Of a stretch of 13,322 bases of DNA, positions 1 through 6,404 are shown in pieces (position 1 is the first letter of the stretch; every line of letters starts with the position of its first letter). Source of the stretch: Demequinaceae bacterium. Lineage in GTDB: Bacteria; Actinomycetota; Actinomycetes; Actinomycetales; Demequinaceae. The position numbers and the translations under genes were made by a program. The DNA lies in assembly GCA_011524475.1 (NCBI GenBank), contig WTKG01000035.1, positions 1 to 13,322 on the forward strand. The letters run 5' to 3'. Below the pieces are notes generated by a model, which was not told the DNA's origin, made no database searches, and was given only the letters and a program-made list of their open reading frames with translations.

Positions 1-994
1 CCTTGACAACGTAGTCACAAAAGAACGGGGCATCTTGGGAGGCCACACAGCCAAACTTGGGCCGCGTAATGTTGAGGTAATCCTCTAACGGAGTGTCCAC
101 ATAGGCACGGAATTCTTCGTCGGTAATCATCCCTTGCTGATTCATCACCAGCAACACCGTGTCTCGCCGAATCACAGTGTTCTCAGGGAAACGCGTCGGA
201 TCCCATTTGGAGGGATTTTGCGTGATCCCTGCAATGGTGGCGGACTCTAAGGCATCGAGATCAGCAGCCGACTTATCGAAGTAAAACCGCGCTGCAGCCT
301 CTGCTCCATACACAGAGATTCCAAACTGCGCGATGTTGAGGTATTGCTCCAACACCTTTTCTTTGCCGCAATTGACTTCGGGTGCAGTCGAAGAACAATC
401 ATTGCCGTAGGTGTCGTTGAGGAGCTTCTCAAGCGTGAGTGCCTGCTTTGCTTCACGGAGTTTACGTGCAAGGGAAACCTCCGTAGCCGCTTTGATTGCC
501 TCTTCGTCCTCATTCGCTACTGCGGCAGACAACAGAGTGTTTTTGACGAGCTGTTGGGTCAAGGTTGACGCTCCTTGACTGTCGGAGGAGGTCAAGTTAA
601 CGGCGACTGCACGTAGCAACCCTTCTCCGTCTACACCGTTGTGATCAAAGAAGCGTCGATCTTCGGTGGCAACCACAGCTTTTTGTAGCCATGGAGAAAT
701 CTCTTCCAAGGGAACGACAACGCGGTTTTCGTCATAGAACGTGGCAATCAATTCGCCGTGCCGATCGTAAATGTTCGACTGTTCAGGAAGTTTGTCTAGT
801 TGGGCAAGTTCCGGGTCAAGCTCTTCAAATAACTCGATAGCTCCCGAGGCAGACGAACCCGCAACCGTGGCCACAGGAAGCATCAGCCCTGCCACAAGCA
901 CCCCACCGAGCGCAGACAGGGCAATAAAACCCACCACCGCACCCAACACCTGCGGAAGAGTTGCCCGTGTCGCTGACTTATGTGTCTTGACCAT
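1..994 (-). CDS. PonA2-like class A penicillin-binding protein, N-terminal 331 residues (partial)
   Basis: This is a bifunctional cell-wall synthase that polymerises lipid II and then cross-links peptidoglycan outside the membrane. Only the glycosyltransferase half is visible; the transpeptidase part lies beyond the left edge. Residues 1-10 are basic and cytoplasmic, and about 16-45 form a membrane anchor. The GT51 domain follows: motif 1 is EDRRFFDHNG with catalytic Glu111, motif 2 is GASTLTQQLVKN (141-152), and EQYLNIAQFG (216-225) is a further family motif. The region GCVASQ...FFCDYV (315-329), with Cys316 and Cys326, resembles what I recall of the mycobacterial PonA2 family. A short Cys-containing insert (C200, C209) sits before the YLN motif. 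The ATG at 992-994 was chosen for the AAGGTAGG ribosome-binding sequence just upstream and because it gives an intact membrane anchor. The gene diverges from the DUF4177 gene. Confidence 0.93.
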   Translation of the reverse strand, partial: MVKTHKSATRATLPQVLGAVVGFIALSALGGVLVAGLMLPVATVAGSSASGAIELFEELDPELAQLDKLPEQSNIYDRHGELIATFYDENRVVVPLEEISPWLQKAVVATEDRRFFDHNGVDGEGLLRAVAVNLTSSDSQGASTLTQQLVKNTLLSAAVANEDEEAIKAATEVSLARKLREAKQALTLEKLLNDTYGNDCSSTAPEVNCGKEKVLEQYLNIAQFGISVYGAEAAARFYFDKSAADLDALESATIAGITQNPSKWDPTRFPENTVIRRDTVLLVMNQQGMITDEEFRAYVDTPLEDYLNITRPKFGCVASQDAPFFCDYVVK

Positions 995-1070
995 GCCACC
1001 TACCTTACGTCGCGCATACAACGTATAAAGACCCGACAGAGGTTCCCTTGAGTCGCGTTAGGCTCACATC
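995..1070. promoter_or_regulatory. Divergent promoter region between the PBP gene and the DUF4177-RidA pair
   Basis: This 76-bp gap must hold both promoters. On the plus strand TAGGCT (1059-1064) fits an actinobacterial -10 of the TANNNT type and places the transcript start exactly on the A of the DUF4177 ATG (1071); no Shine-Dalgarno sequence is present, so that mRNA is probably leaderless. On the minus strand TATACG (1027-1022) is a possible -10 for the PBP gene, followed by the AAGGTAGG ribosome-binding sequence. No good TTGACA -35 is visible for either. The assignments are inference from position and consensus. Confidence 0.45.
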
Positions 1071-1223
1071 ATGACCACCTGGGAATACGCCACCGTTCCG
1101 CTGATTGATCACGCGACCAAGCAAATCCTGGATCAATGGGGCGAAGATGGTTGGGAACTCGTCACCGTGGTCATCATGCCAAGCGGAAACATCGTCGCAT
1201 ACCTGAAGCGGCCACAGACGTAA
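1071..1223 (+). CDS. DUF4177-type small protein (50 aa)
   Basis: This is a 50-residue protein beginning MTTWEYATVPL and ending in the basic tail YLKRPQT. The pattern W-E-Y-x(n)-L-D-Q-W-G-x-D-G-W-E-L-V is that of short DUF4177 proteins, in which a beta strand is followed by a helix and a GWELV strand. No biochemical function is established. Its place immediately before a RidA gene, with only three bases between the stop and the next start, matches the Rv3678A-Rv3678c arrangement as I remember it from mycobacteria. That supports it as a real gene despite its size. The start has no Shine-Dalgarno sequence but sits seven bases after the end of TAGGCT, which suggests leaderless translation. It is probably co-transcribed with the RidA gene. 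Confidence 0.85.
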   Translation: MTTWEYATVPLIDHATKQILDQWGEDGWELVTVVIMPSGNIVAYLKRPQT

Positions 1224-1226
1224 CTC

Positions 1227-1697
1227 GTGTCTCATTCACAGCGACTGGCGTCTCTTGCACTGGAGTTACCTCCGGTACCTACTCCCGTAGCGCATTACGT
1301 TCCCGCCCGCATACATGAGGGCCTCGTGTACAGCGCTGGGCAACTTCCCTTTATGAACGGTGATTTATTGGCATCTGGACTCGTAGGAGAGAGTGGAAGT
1401 GTCACGGTAGAGAAAGCTCACGAATGCGCCAAGATCGCCGCACTCAACGCGATTGCAGCAGTGTCCAGCGAAGCTGGGGGAATCGATTACATCGAGAAAA
1501 TCGTACGGATAACGGGGTACGTTGCTGCGGCCTCCGACTTTCAGGGCCACGCCGAGGTTCTCAACGGGGCGTCCGCGATCGTGGGCGACATTTTTGGCGA
1601 TGCCGGTTTGCATGCGCGCACAGCTGTAGGGGTATCGTCGCTCCCTCTGGGAGCACCCGTGGAAATAGAGATGATCGCGGCAGTCCGCGAAAATTAG
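1227..1697 (+). CDS. RidA/YjgF/UK114-family protein
   Basis: This 156-residue protein belongs to the RidA superfamily, whose best-known members hydrolyse reactive enamines and imines released by PLP enzymes. The chain opens with a helix, then HEGLVYSAGQLPFMNG (30-45), the usual second strand region, and later RTAVGVSSLPLGAPVEIEMIA (131-151). Arg131 and Glu147 occupy the positions of the conserved catalytic Arg and Glu of RidA, so imine deaminase chemistry is possible. The length and insert pattern are those of the longer actinobacterial subfamily, for which activity is less established. Translation starts at GTG 1227, three bases after the DUF4177 stop, consistent with coupled translation. 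The stop TAG (1695-1697) overlaps the stop of the convergent Crp gene. Confidence 0.9.
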   Translation: MSHSQRLASLALELPPVPTPVAHYVPARIHEGLVYSAGQLPFMNGDLLASGLVGESGSVTVEKAHECAKIAALNAIAAVSSEAGGIDYIEKIVRITGYVAAASDFQGHAEVLNGASAIVGDIFGDAGLHARTAVGVSSLPLGAPVEIEMIAAVREN

Positions 1698-2389
1698 CGT
1701 GAGCGGGCCCGAAGGCGATCTGGTTCGTACACCACTACAGCCCCCATCTGGACATCAATCCAGCCGCGCGAGGCAAAGTCCGCGAGCGCTTTATTTACTG
1801 TCTCTCGAGAGGCACCTACCAACTGTGCTACTTCTTCTTGCGTAAGCCCGTGCCGCACAACTACGTGTCCGCGGTCAAGGTTTCCGAACCGTTGACCAAG
1901 ATCCAAGATTGCTTTGGCGACTCTTCCGGGAACATCCGTAAACACTAGGTCTGCCTGGTTGATGCTCATGCGCCGAATGCGCTTAGCAAGCATGCGCAAG
2001 AACTGTTTGGAATATTCGAGGTGAGTGCGCATCCACGTATCCAGCGAGCGCCGAGTAAGTTCGTACACCACAGTTTCTTCTGGAACGTGTGCCCGAGCGA
2101 CCCGCGGACCAGGATCAAAGACACTGAGCTCACCCACCACATCCGGGGGGCCAAATATGTTCAGAAGATTTTCGCGCCCATCCCGCGCTGTACGCGCAAG
2201 TTTCACTTTGCCTCGCACCACTACATAGAGGGCGTCACCAGGCGCTCCCTCGAAAAAAATAACCTCTCCGCGGCGGTACACCTTGCGAGTCATGACAGCA
2301 ATAAGCGAGTGAGCGGTCTCTATATCCAACCCAGCTAAGAGCGGAGAGGAACGTAGAACGTTGTCTTCTGCCGCTGCATCATGTGGCAT
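1694..2389 (-). CDS. Crp/GlxR-type cyclic-nucleotide-responsive transcription regulator
   Basis: This 231-residue protein is the ortholog type of mycobacterial Crp (Rv3676) and corynebacterial GlxR, global regulators of carbon and respiratory metabolism. A cyclic-nucleotide-binding beta roll (about 15-110) holds the phosphate-binding cassette GELSVFDPGPRV, with Glu87 and Arg96 at the cAMP-contacting positions. A dimerisation helix (117-148) follows, then a winged helix with recognition helix QEEVAQLVGASRETVNKAL (184-202). Arg195 and Glu196 are the base-reading residues that recognise TGTGA half-sites in Crp proteins. Unusually, the residue after Arg96 is Val97, where E. coli CRP has Ser83 and Rv3676, as I recall it, Thr90. 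The ATG at 2387-2389 lies inside the end of the upstream 128-residue gene, with GGAGG seven bases before it, so the two are translationally linked. Confidence 0.95.
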   Translation of the reverse strand: MPHDAAAEDNVLRSSPLLAGLDIETAHSLIAVMTRKVYRRGEVIFFEGAPGDALYVVVRGKVKLARTARDGRENLLNIFGPPDVVGELSVFDPGPRVARAHVPEETVVYELTRRSLDTWMRTHLEYSKQFLRMLAKRIRRMSINQADLVFTDVPGRVAKAILDLGQRFGNLDRGHVVVRHGLTQEEVAQLVGASRETVNKALADFASRGWIDVQMGAVVVYEPDRLRARSR

Positions 2390-2765
2390 GCGGAGCCTCC
2401 GTATGAGCCTGGCTCATGGCGTCAATCATCTCGTGTGTGATTGCCTCAAGGTTGTCGGATAGTCGCGCTTCGTAGACCCCAAGACGGTTATCAAGAGTAC
2501 CAATGTCTTCCACGGAAGCGGGGGTAGGGCGATGGTGATCCGGCCAAATCGCTGCGGCAAGTTCTCCCTGGGTGGGAGCATCTGCAGCAAGGGCTTCCCA
2601 CGTGGCATCAAGATCTGTCTGGGCCTCCGTCGCGTGAGACAGGGCGGCAATGGTCAAATTCCGGCGAGACCCCAAGAGTTGTCTCCACCAGCGCACACGA
2701 GCGATTTCGCGGCGAATCCCGCGTCGCTTCTTGCGCAAGTACGCAATATCGTGGCTCGAACTCAC
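2379..2765 (-). CDS. Uncharacterised 128-residue basic/helical protein upstream of crp
   Basis: I do not recognise this protein. It starts MSSSHDIAYLRKKRRGIRREIARVRWWRQLLGSRR, a strongly basic, predicted helical stretch with two tryptophans (residues 1-36). A mostly acidic helical body follows and the end is ITHEMIDAMSQ (107-117). There are no cysteines, no signal peptide and no membrane segment. The basic N-terminus could bind nucleic acid or an acidic partner, but that is inference. The start is GTG (2763-2765) with AGGAAAGG eight bases upstream. Its last 11 bases overlap the start of the Crp/GlxR gene on the same strand, a coupling that suggests co-regulation or a functional link with that regulator. 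The coding strand is supported by the good ribosome-binding site, the overlap and amino-acid composition. Confidence 0.75.
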   Translation of the reverse strand: MSSSHDIAYLRKKRRGIRREIARVRWWRQLLGSRRNLTIAALSHATEAQTDLDATWEALAADAPTQGELAAAIWPDHHRPTPASVEDIGTLDNRLGVYEARLSDNLEAITHEMIDAMSQAHTEAPHAT

Positions 2766-2847
2766 GTCGATGACCTTTCCTGCCTTAGTCCTGAGTTAGT
2801 TATCGGCCAGGCACGGGGGTCGCTTGAGTCCGTCTTAGAGTGGTGGC
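2766..2847. promoter_or_regulatory. Divergent promoter region between the crp operon and nth
   Basis: This 82-bp gap separates the minus-strand crp operon from nth. On the plus strand TAGAGT (2836-2841) is followed by six bases and then the nth ATG at 2848. That is the same geometry as the DUF4177 promoter and places the transcript start on the start codon. The word CTTGAGTC (2823-2830) lies just upstream, also as in the DUF4177 promoter. The minus strand carries a good ribosome-binding sequence (AGGAAAGG) before the 128-residue gene, but no -10 element that I would defend. Confidence 0.45.
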
Positions 2848-3528
2848 ATGGCGGTGGCGACACATGAATCAGAGCTCGGGAAGAAACGTCGTGCCAGACG
2901 CATCAATAGAAGACTTGCCGCGGTCTATCCAGATGCCCAGTGTGAACTAGATTACGAGTCGCCATTCCAACTGCTGGTGGCGACTGTTCTGTCGGCACAA
3001 TGCACTGACGTGCGGGTCAACCAGGTCACCCCGGCACTCTTTGCTACGTATGGATCTCCGGAAGATATGGCGCACGCCAATCGTTCTCGACTAGAAGACT
3101 TGATTCGACCGACTGGATTCTTTCGTTCCAAAGCCCAATCGCTCCTTGACTTGAGCTCTGACATCGTCACGCGCTTTGGAGGCCACGTCCCTTCGCGACT
3201 AGAAGATCTTGTGACCTTACGTGGAGTGGGCCGTAAAACAGCCAATGTGGTCCTGGGTAACGCTTTTGATACGCCAGGTATCACTGTGGATACCCATATG
3301 GGTCGTCTGTCACGTCGACTTGGGCTTACTGAACAAAAAGACCCCGTCGCAGTGGAGCGCGATTTGATGGAACTTATTGAAAACCCGGAATGGACTTTGT
3401 GGTCACACCGCATAATCTTCCACGGGCGACGTCGATGTAAAGCCCGTGTCCCTGAATGCGGGGCATGTGAAATAGCGGCATTGTGCCCGTCTGCAGGACA
3501 GGTGGGGCGCTCATCGTCTCGCACATAA
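2848..3528 (+). CDS. nth: Endonuclease III (DNA glycosylase/AP lyase)
   Basis: This base-excision-repair enzyme removes oxidised pyrimidines and cleaves the abasic site. The 226-residue chain has the helix-hairpin-helix motif [13 protein letters not shown] (124-136) with catalytic Lys130, and Asp148 in VDTHMGR is the second catalytic residue. The C-terminal [4Fe-4S] site is intact: Cys197, Cys204, Cys207 and Cys213 with spacing C-x6-C-x2-C-x5-C. LSAQCTD (48-54) is the conserved helix near the active-site pocket. The ATG at 2848 lacks a usable Shine-Dalgarno spacing (GGTGGC directly abuts it) but sits seven bases past a TAGAGT -10, so leaderless translation is likely. The gene is divergent from the crp operon, as in other actinobacteria, and converges on nhaA with a 22-bp gap. 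Confidence 0.97.
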   Translation: MAVATHESELGKKRRARRINRRLAAVYPDAQCELDYESPFQLLVATVLSAQCTDVRVNQVTPALFATYGSPEDMAHANRSRLEDLIRPTGFFRSKAQSLLDLSSDIVTRFGGHVPSRLEDLVTLRGVGRKTANVVLGNAFDTPGITVDTHMGRLSRRLGLTEQKDPVAVERDLMELIENPEWTLWSHRIIFHGRRRCKARVPECGACEIAALCPSAGQVGRSSSRT

Positions 3529-3536
3529 TCTGTGCG
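3520..3536 (+). terminator. Possible hairpin at the nth 3' end with the stop codon in its loop
   Basis: CGCACA (3520-3525) and TGTGCG (3531-3536) form a perfect 6-bp inverted repeat around a 5-base loop, TAATC, that starts with the nth stop codon. After one T-T mismatch two further pairs are possible. No T-run follows directly, so it may be a weak terminator or a 3'-end stabilising hairpin. It lies in the 22-bp gap between convergent nth and nhaA. Confidence 0.4.
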
Positions 3537-3550
3537 TGAGGCCTGTGAAA

Positions 3551-4816
3551 CTAGTTTTCTTCCACTGGCGTCTCGCGTTGACGAGCCAGTCGCCCATAGA
3601 CGCGATCACGCCACGCGAGTATGCCAGCGCCCACCAGGGCTGCTATCCCGGAAGACACGAGTACAGAGGCTTTAACCTTTTCGGACTCTTCCGCACCAAA
3701 GGCGAGTTCGCCTATAAGCAGGGAAACGGTAAAGCCAATTCCCGCGACGACAGAGATGCCAAGTACATCCCACCACGACAAACCTCTATCCAAAGATGCT
3801 CGCGACAGATTCGCCACCAAAGCCGTCGCCACCACGATCCCGAGAGGTTTACCTATGAGAAGCCCCAAGGCAACTCCCTGACTTGCAGGGTCGGAGGCAA
3901 CCGCCGCGAGCGCCCCTACGTCCATAGCCACCCCTGCGGCAAAAAATGCGAAGACCGGAACAGCGATCGCTGAGGACCACGGAGCCCACGCATGTTCCCA
4001 TCGCTCCACGATGCTGGAACGTTCGTTTTCGCGCTTAATCGCGGGAGCGGCAAGCCCAAGCGCGACTCCTGCGATCGTGGCGTGAACCCCGGATTCGTGG
4101 GTACACACCCACGCCACTACCGCAATCGGAATCAAAAGCCACGGCGAGGTGCGGCGCATATGAGCCAAAATCGCAAACACAGCAATTGCCACGACCGCGG
4201 CAAGCAGCCACAAGAGGTTAAATCCCTTAGAAAAGAACACCGCGATGATGATGATCGCTAACAGGTCATCTACTACCGCAAGCGTGAGCAAGAACGCACG
4301 TAAGGCACTCGGGAGTCGCCGCCCCACAACGGAGACCACGGCCAAGGCAAAAGCAATGTCCGTAGCGACCGGAACCGCCCATCCATCAAACTGACCTGCT
4401 GGCTGCAGGTTGACAATCAGATAAACGGCCGCAGGAACAACCATGCCTCCAATAGCCGCAACAATCGGGACCACTGCGCTTGCAGGACGCCGCAACTCCC
4501 CCACCGTGAGTTCTCGCTTGAGTTCCAAACCAATCACAAAGAAGAACACCGCGAGCAAGCCGTCTTTGACCCACTGAGCCATCGTCAGATCGAGGTGGAC
4601 CTCGACGGCACCCAGATAGAGAGAGCGGTCAATCGGGACAAAATCACGAATGGACTCATACATGCCCGCAAATCCGCTATTGGCCCAGACCAAAGCAGCC
4701 ACGGTTCCCACCAACATGAGAACTCCACCCACCCGATCGCTACGGAGTAAATCCGCCAACGTGCGCTCAGTGGAAGGGGTAAGTCGAGAAAAAAGCCGTC
4801 TGCGGACGCGGCCCAT
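3551..4816 (-). CDS. nhaA: Na+/H+ antiporter NhaA
   Basis: NhaA uses the proton gradient to expel sodium or lithium across the cytoplasmic membrane, supporting pH and salt homeostasis. The 421-residue protein has about twelve hydrophobic segments. The diagnostic motifs are ATDIAFAL (151-158), whose Asp153 matches E. coli Asp133; LAVVDDLLAIIII (179-191), with the paired Asp183-Asp184 of the ion-binding site (E. coli Asp163-Asp164); and LIGKPLGIV (320-328), whose Lys323 matches Lys300. All key ion-site residues are therefore present and activity is expected. The ATG at 4814-4816 follows AAAGGGAGAGGG. The gene lies 87 bp downstream of the GlnR-like regulator on the same strand, behind that gene's terminator, so it probably has its own promoter in the gap. 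Confidence 0.96.
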   Translation of the reverse strand: MGRVRRRLFSRLTPSTERTLADLLRSDRVGGVLMLVGTVAALVWANSGFAGMYESIRDFVPIDRSLYLGAVEVHLDLTMAQWVKDGLLAVFFFVIGLELKRELTVGELRRPASAVVPIVAAIGGMVVPAAVYLIVNLQPAGQFDGWAVPVATDIAFALAVVSVVGRRLPSALRAFLLTLAVVDDLLAIIIIAVFFSKGFNLLWLLAAVVAIAVFAILAHMRRTSPWLLIPIAVVAWVCTHESGVHATIAGVALGLAAPAIKRENERSSIVERWEHAWAPWSSAIAVPVFAFFAAGVAMDVGALAAVASDPASQGVALGLLIGKPLGIVVATALVANLSRASLDRGLSWWDVLGISVVAGIGFTVSLLIGELAFGAEESEKVKASVLVSSGIAALVGAGILAWRDRVYGRLARQRETPVEEN

Positions 4817-4885
4817 ACCCTCTCCCTTTCAGTGGAATTTCCCTAAGACTACCCAGCCAGATGAGGAATGGAGAATCTATCTCGG

Positions 4886-4919
4886 AAAAACTCTCACGCT
4901 CGCCTAGGAAGAACGTGAG
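4886..4919 (-). terminator. Rho-independent terminator of the GlnR-like gene, stop codon in the loop
   Basis: Read on the minus strand, CTCACGTTC (4919-4911) and GAGCGTGAG (4901-4893) form a 9-bp stem with one G-U pair and a 9-base loop, TTCCTAGGC, that contains the TAG stop codon. AG and then TTTTT (4890-4886) follow. Stem, loop and T-run make this the clearest terminator in the window. It separates the regulator from nhaA downstream. Confidence 0.8.
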
Positions 4920-5620
4920 GGCATCTGTGCAAGAGCTTCGAACCGATATCCGACGTTTCTGACCGTACCGATGAGATGTTCGTATTCGCTCCCGAGTTTG
5001 GCACGCAAGCGACGCACATGGACATCTACCGTGCGAGTACCTCCGTAGTAGTCAAAACCCCACACTTCTTGAAGGAGTTGATCCCGTGTGTAGACCCGAC
5101 CAGGGTGTTGCATCAAATATTTGAGTAGCTCAAATTCTTTGTACGTGAGATCTAAGGGCTTGCCACGCAAGCGTGCCGTGTACCCGCCCGTGTCCACAGT
5201 CAGTTCACCCGTACTGAACTCGCTGGCAGCATGGGTGGGGTCCTTCTGTTCGGCACGGCCTACGAGCAGACGTATGCGGGCATCTATTTCGGCAGGGCCA
5301 GCGGAGGCCAAAATCACGTCATCTACCCCCCAATCCGCTCCCACGACCGACATTCCCCCTTCGGTCACGACAACCAGCAAGGGAACAGATATTCCTGTCG
5401 CTTGAACCAGGCGACACGTGGTGCGGGCGGCAATCAAATCCCCGCGAGCGTCCACTACCAACACGTCGGCATCACTTGCCTGGACCATGGCAGCAGGCTC
5501 AGGCGCAACGGAACGTACGCGGTGGCCCAAGAGCGCCAGAGCGGGAAGCGTATCGTGTACGCCACCTTCGTCAGGGGTTAAAACCAGCAGGTCTGCCACA
5601 GGAACCTCGCTTCCTACCAT
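4904..5620 (-). CDS. GlnR-like orphan OmpR-family transcription regulator
   Basis: This 238-residue winged-helix regulator resembles actinobacterial GlnR/Rv0818 proteins, which control nitrogen assimilation. The N-terminal receiver-like domain (about 9-115) contains VDARGDL with Asp57 at the phospho-acceptor-like position, and VVTEGGMSVVGADWGVDD (108-125), a stretch typical of the GlnR family. The N-terminal acidic pair and the lysine of true phosphorylated receivers are not evident, consistent with a phosphorylation-independent dimer. The C-terminal OmpR-type DNA-binding domain (about 135-231) ends in TRTVDVHVRRLRAKLG and IGTVRNVGYRF. No histidine kinase is adjacent. The ATG at 5618-5620 is taken as start. 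A GTG seven codons later, preceded by GCGAGG, is an alternative, because a TACAGT -10 lies almost on the ATG. No nitrogen genes are nearby, so the regulon is unknown here. Confidence 0.88.
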   Translation of the reverse strand: MVGSEVPVADLLVLTPDEGGVHDTLPALALLGHRVRSVAPEPAAMVQASDADVLVVDARGDLIAARTTCRLVQATGISVPLLVVVTEGGMSVVGADWGVDDVILASAGPAEIDARIRLLVGRAEQKDPTHAASEFSTGELTVDTGGYTARLRGKPLDLTYKEFELLKYLMQHPGRVYTRDQLLQEVWGFDYYGGTRTVDVHVRRLRAKLGSEYEHLIGTVRNVGYRFEALAQMPSRSS

Positions 5621-5657
5621 TTACTGTACTTGGGCAAGGAATGGCACACTGACGCTC
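5621..5657. promoter_or_regulatory. Compact divergent promoter between the GlnR-like regulator and the membrane protein gene
   Basis: Only 37 bp separate the two divergent start codons, so their promoters must overlap each other or the coding ends. On the minus strand TACAGT (5628-5623) is a good -10 candidate for the regulator. On the plus strand CACACT (5645-5650) lies seven bases before the membrane-protein ATG and could drive a leaderless transcript. The AAGGA at 5636-5640 is too far from that ATG (17 bases) to serve as a ribosome-binding site. A regulator bound here would affect both genes. Confidence 0.45.
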
Positions 5658-6395
5658 ATGAATCCAGGAACGCGAGCGACAGTGGGCTTTGCTACGGCAA
5701 CGGCTATCGCGGCCGGAGGGTATTTCGGATATCAATGGCTTGCGTTGGTCATAGTGACAACGGTGTTTGTGCTGGCACTGTCATGGCCTGCCCTCACGTG
5801 GGTCCCTCAATGGCTGACAGGATCCGCAATTGTGTTGGGCTCTGGAGCCCTGGCTACGGTGGGTGTATTACTCGGTGACGAGCGTCCTCTACTCATGCGG
5901 CACATTGTGATTGCTCTCGCGTTCGGAGCTTTGGCCGCACTTATCATCGAAGTTATTCGCCCGAGCCCGACCGGGCATGTGCTCACCGCTGTCGCAGGAA
6001 ACGTCACTGGAGTGGCCGTCGCAACATCGGCGGCTTCGTGGATAGCGGCAGCAAGAACCCCCGGAGGAGAATTACTAGTCGTCACCGGAGCGATCGCTCT
6101 TGCGGTTGCAGCCGTGGCCTCAGCCGCCACCAGCACAATGACCACCAACGCCATGCTTGCACTAGGGCTGGGAAGCATTGCTGGCGGAGCAAGCGGCGCC
6201 TTACTGTTCGGCCTGCCATGGCTGACAGGAATAGTGGTCGGCCTGTTGTGTGCCGCCAGTGTGGTGGTGGTGCACGAACTCACTCGTCGAGATACGGAAA
6301 ATACGCGACGCCTGTCGGGAATTGCGGCGGGTATTACTCCCGTTACTGTTGCGGGTGTTTTGGTGTACATAGCCGGGAGACTCTTGATCGGGTAA
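5658..6395 (+). CDS. Polytopic membrane protein of unknown function (Rv0817c-like position)
   Basis: This 245-residue protein is very hydrophobic, with about eight or nine predicted membrane segments (near residues 8-24, 27-42, 52-71, 81-99, 108-131, 138-157, 164-184, 188-206 and 219-241). It is rich in Ala, Gly and Val and has no cysteines. The loop EVIRPSPTGH (98-107) and the basic/acidic segment HELTRRDTENTRR (206-218) are the only charged stretches. I recognise no catalytic motif. The place between a GlnR-like regulator and a ThiX-type thioredoxin is that of Rv0817c in mycobacteria, as I recall. The ATG at 5658 was preferred over in-frame starts further upstream, because those would run inside the divergent regulator. 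It probably heads an operon; the next gene begins nine bases after its stop. Confidence 0.8.
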   Translation: MNPGTRATVGFATATAIAAGGYFGYQWLALVIVTTVFVLALSWPALTWVPQWLTGSAIVLGSGALATVGVLLGDERPLLMRHIVIALAFGALAALIIEVIRPSPTGHVLTAVAGNVTGVAVATSAASWIAAARTPGGELLVVTGAIALAVAAVASAATSTMTTNAMLALGLGSIAGGASGALLFGLPWLTGIVVGLLCAASVVVVHELTRRDTENTRRLSGIAAGITPVTVAGVLVYIAGRLLIG

Positions 6396-6404
6396 GGAGG
6401 GTTT

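Noticed and set aside
227..513. Short open frames on both strands inside the PBP, crp, nth, nhaA and clpC genes
   Set aside because: They overlap strongly supported genes in other frames, lack ribosome-binding sites and have no recognisable protein features.
2379..2765. Identification of the 128-residue protein as an RsiG-type c-di-GMP-binding anti-sigma factor
   Set aside because: The segment WWRQLLGSRRN recalls RsiG helices, but the E-x3-S-x2-R-x3-Q-x3-D signature, as I recall it, cannot be aligned without gaps.
2941..2956. Crp/GlxR-like site TGTGAACTAGATTACG
   Set aside because: One half matches TGTGA but the other fits TCACA only at three of five bases, and it lies within nth coding sequence; likely chance.
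3545..3559. Palindrome AAACTAGTTT at the nhaA end as an operator
   Set aside because: It lies between convergent genes where no promoter is needed, and it contains the nhaA stop codon; at most part of a 3' hairpin.
5418..5657. Upstream extension of the polytopic membrane protein to an ATG at 5418
   Set aside because: The extra 80 residues lie antisense to the well-supported GlnR-like gene and are low-complexity Ser/Thr/Arg-rich shadow sequence; the hydrophobic protein begins naturally at 5658.
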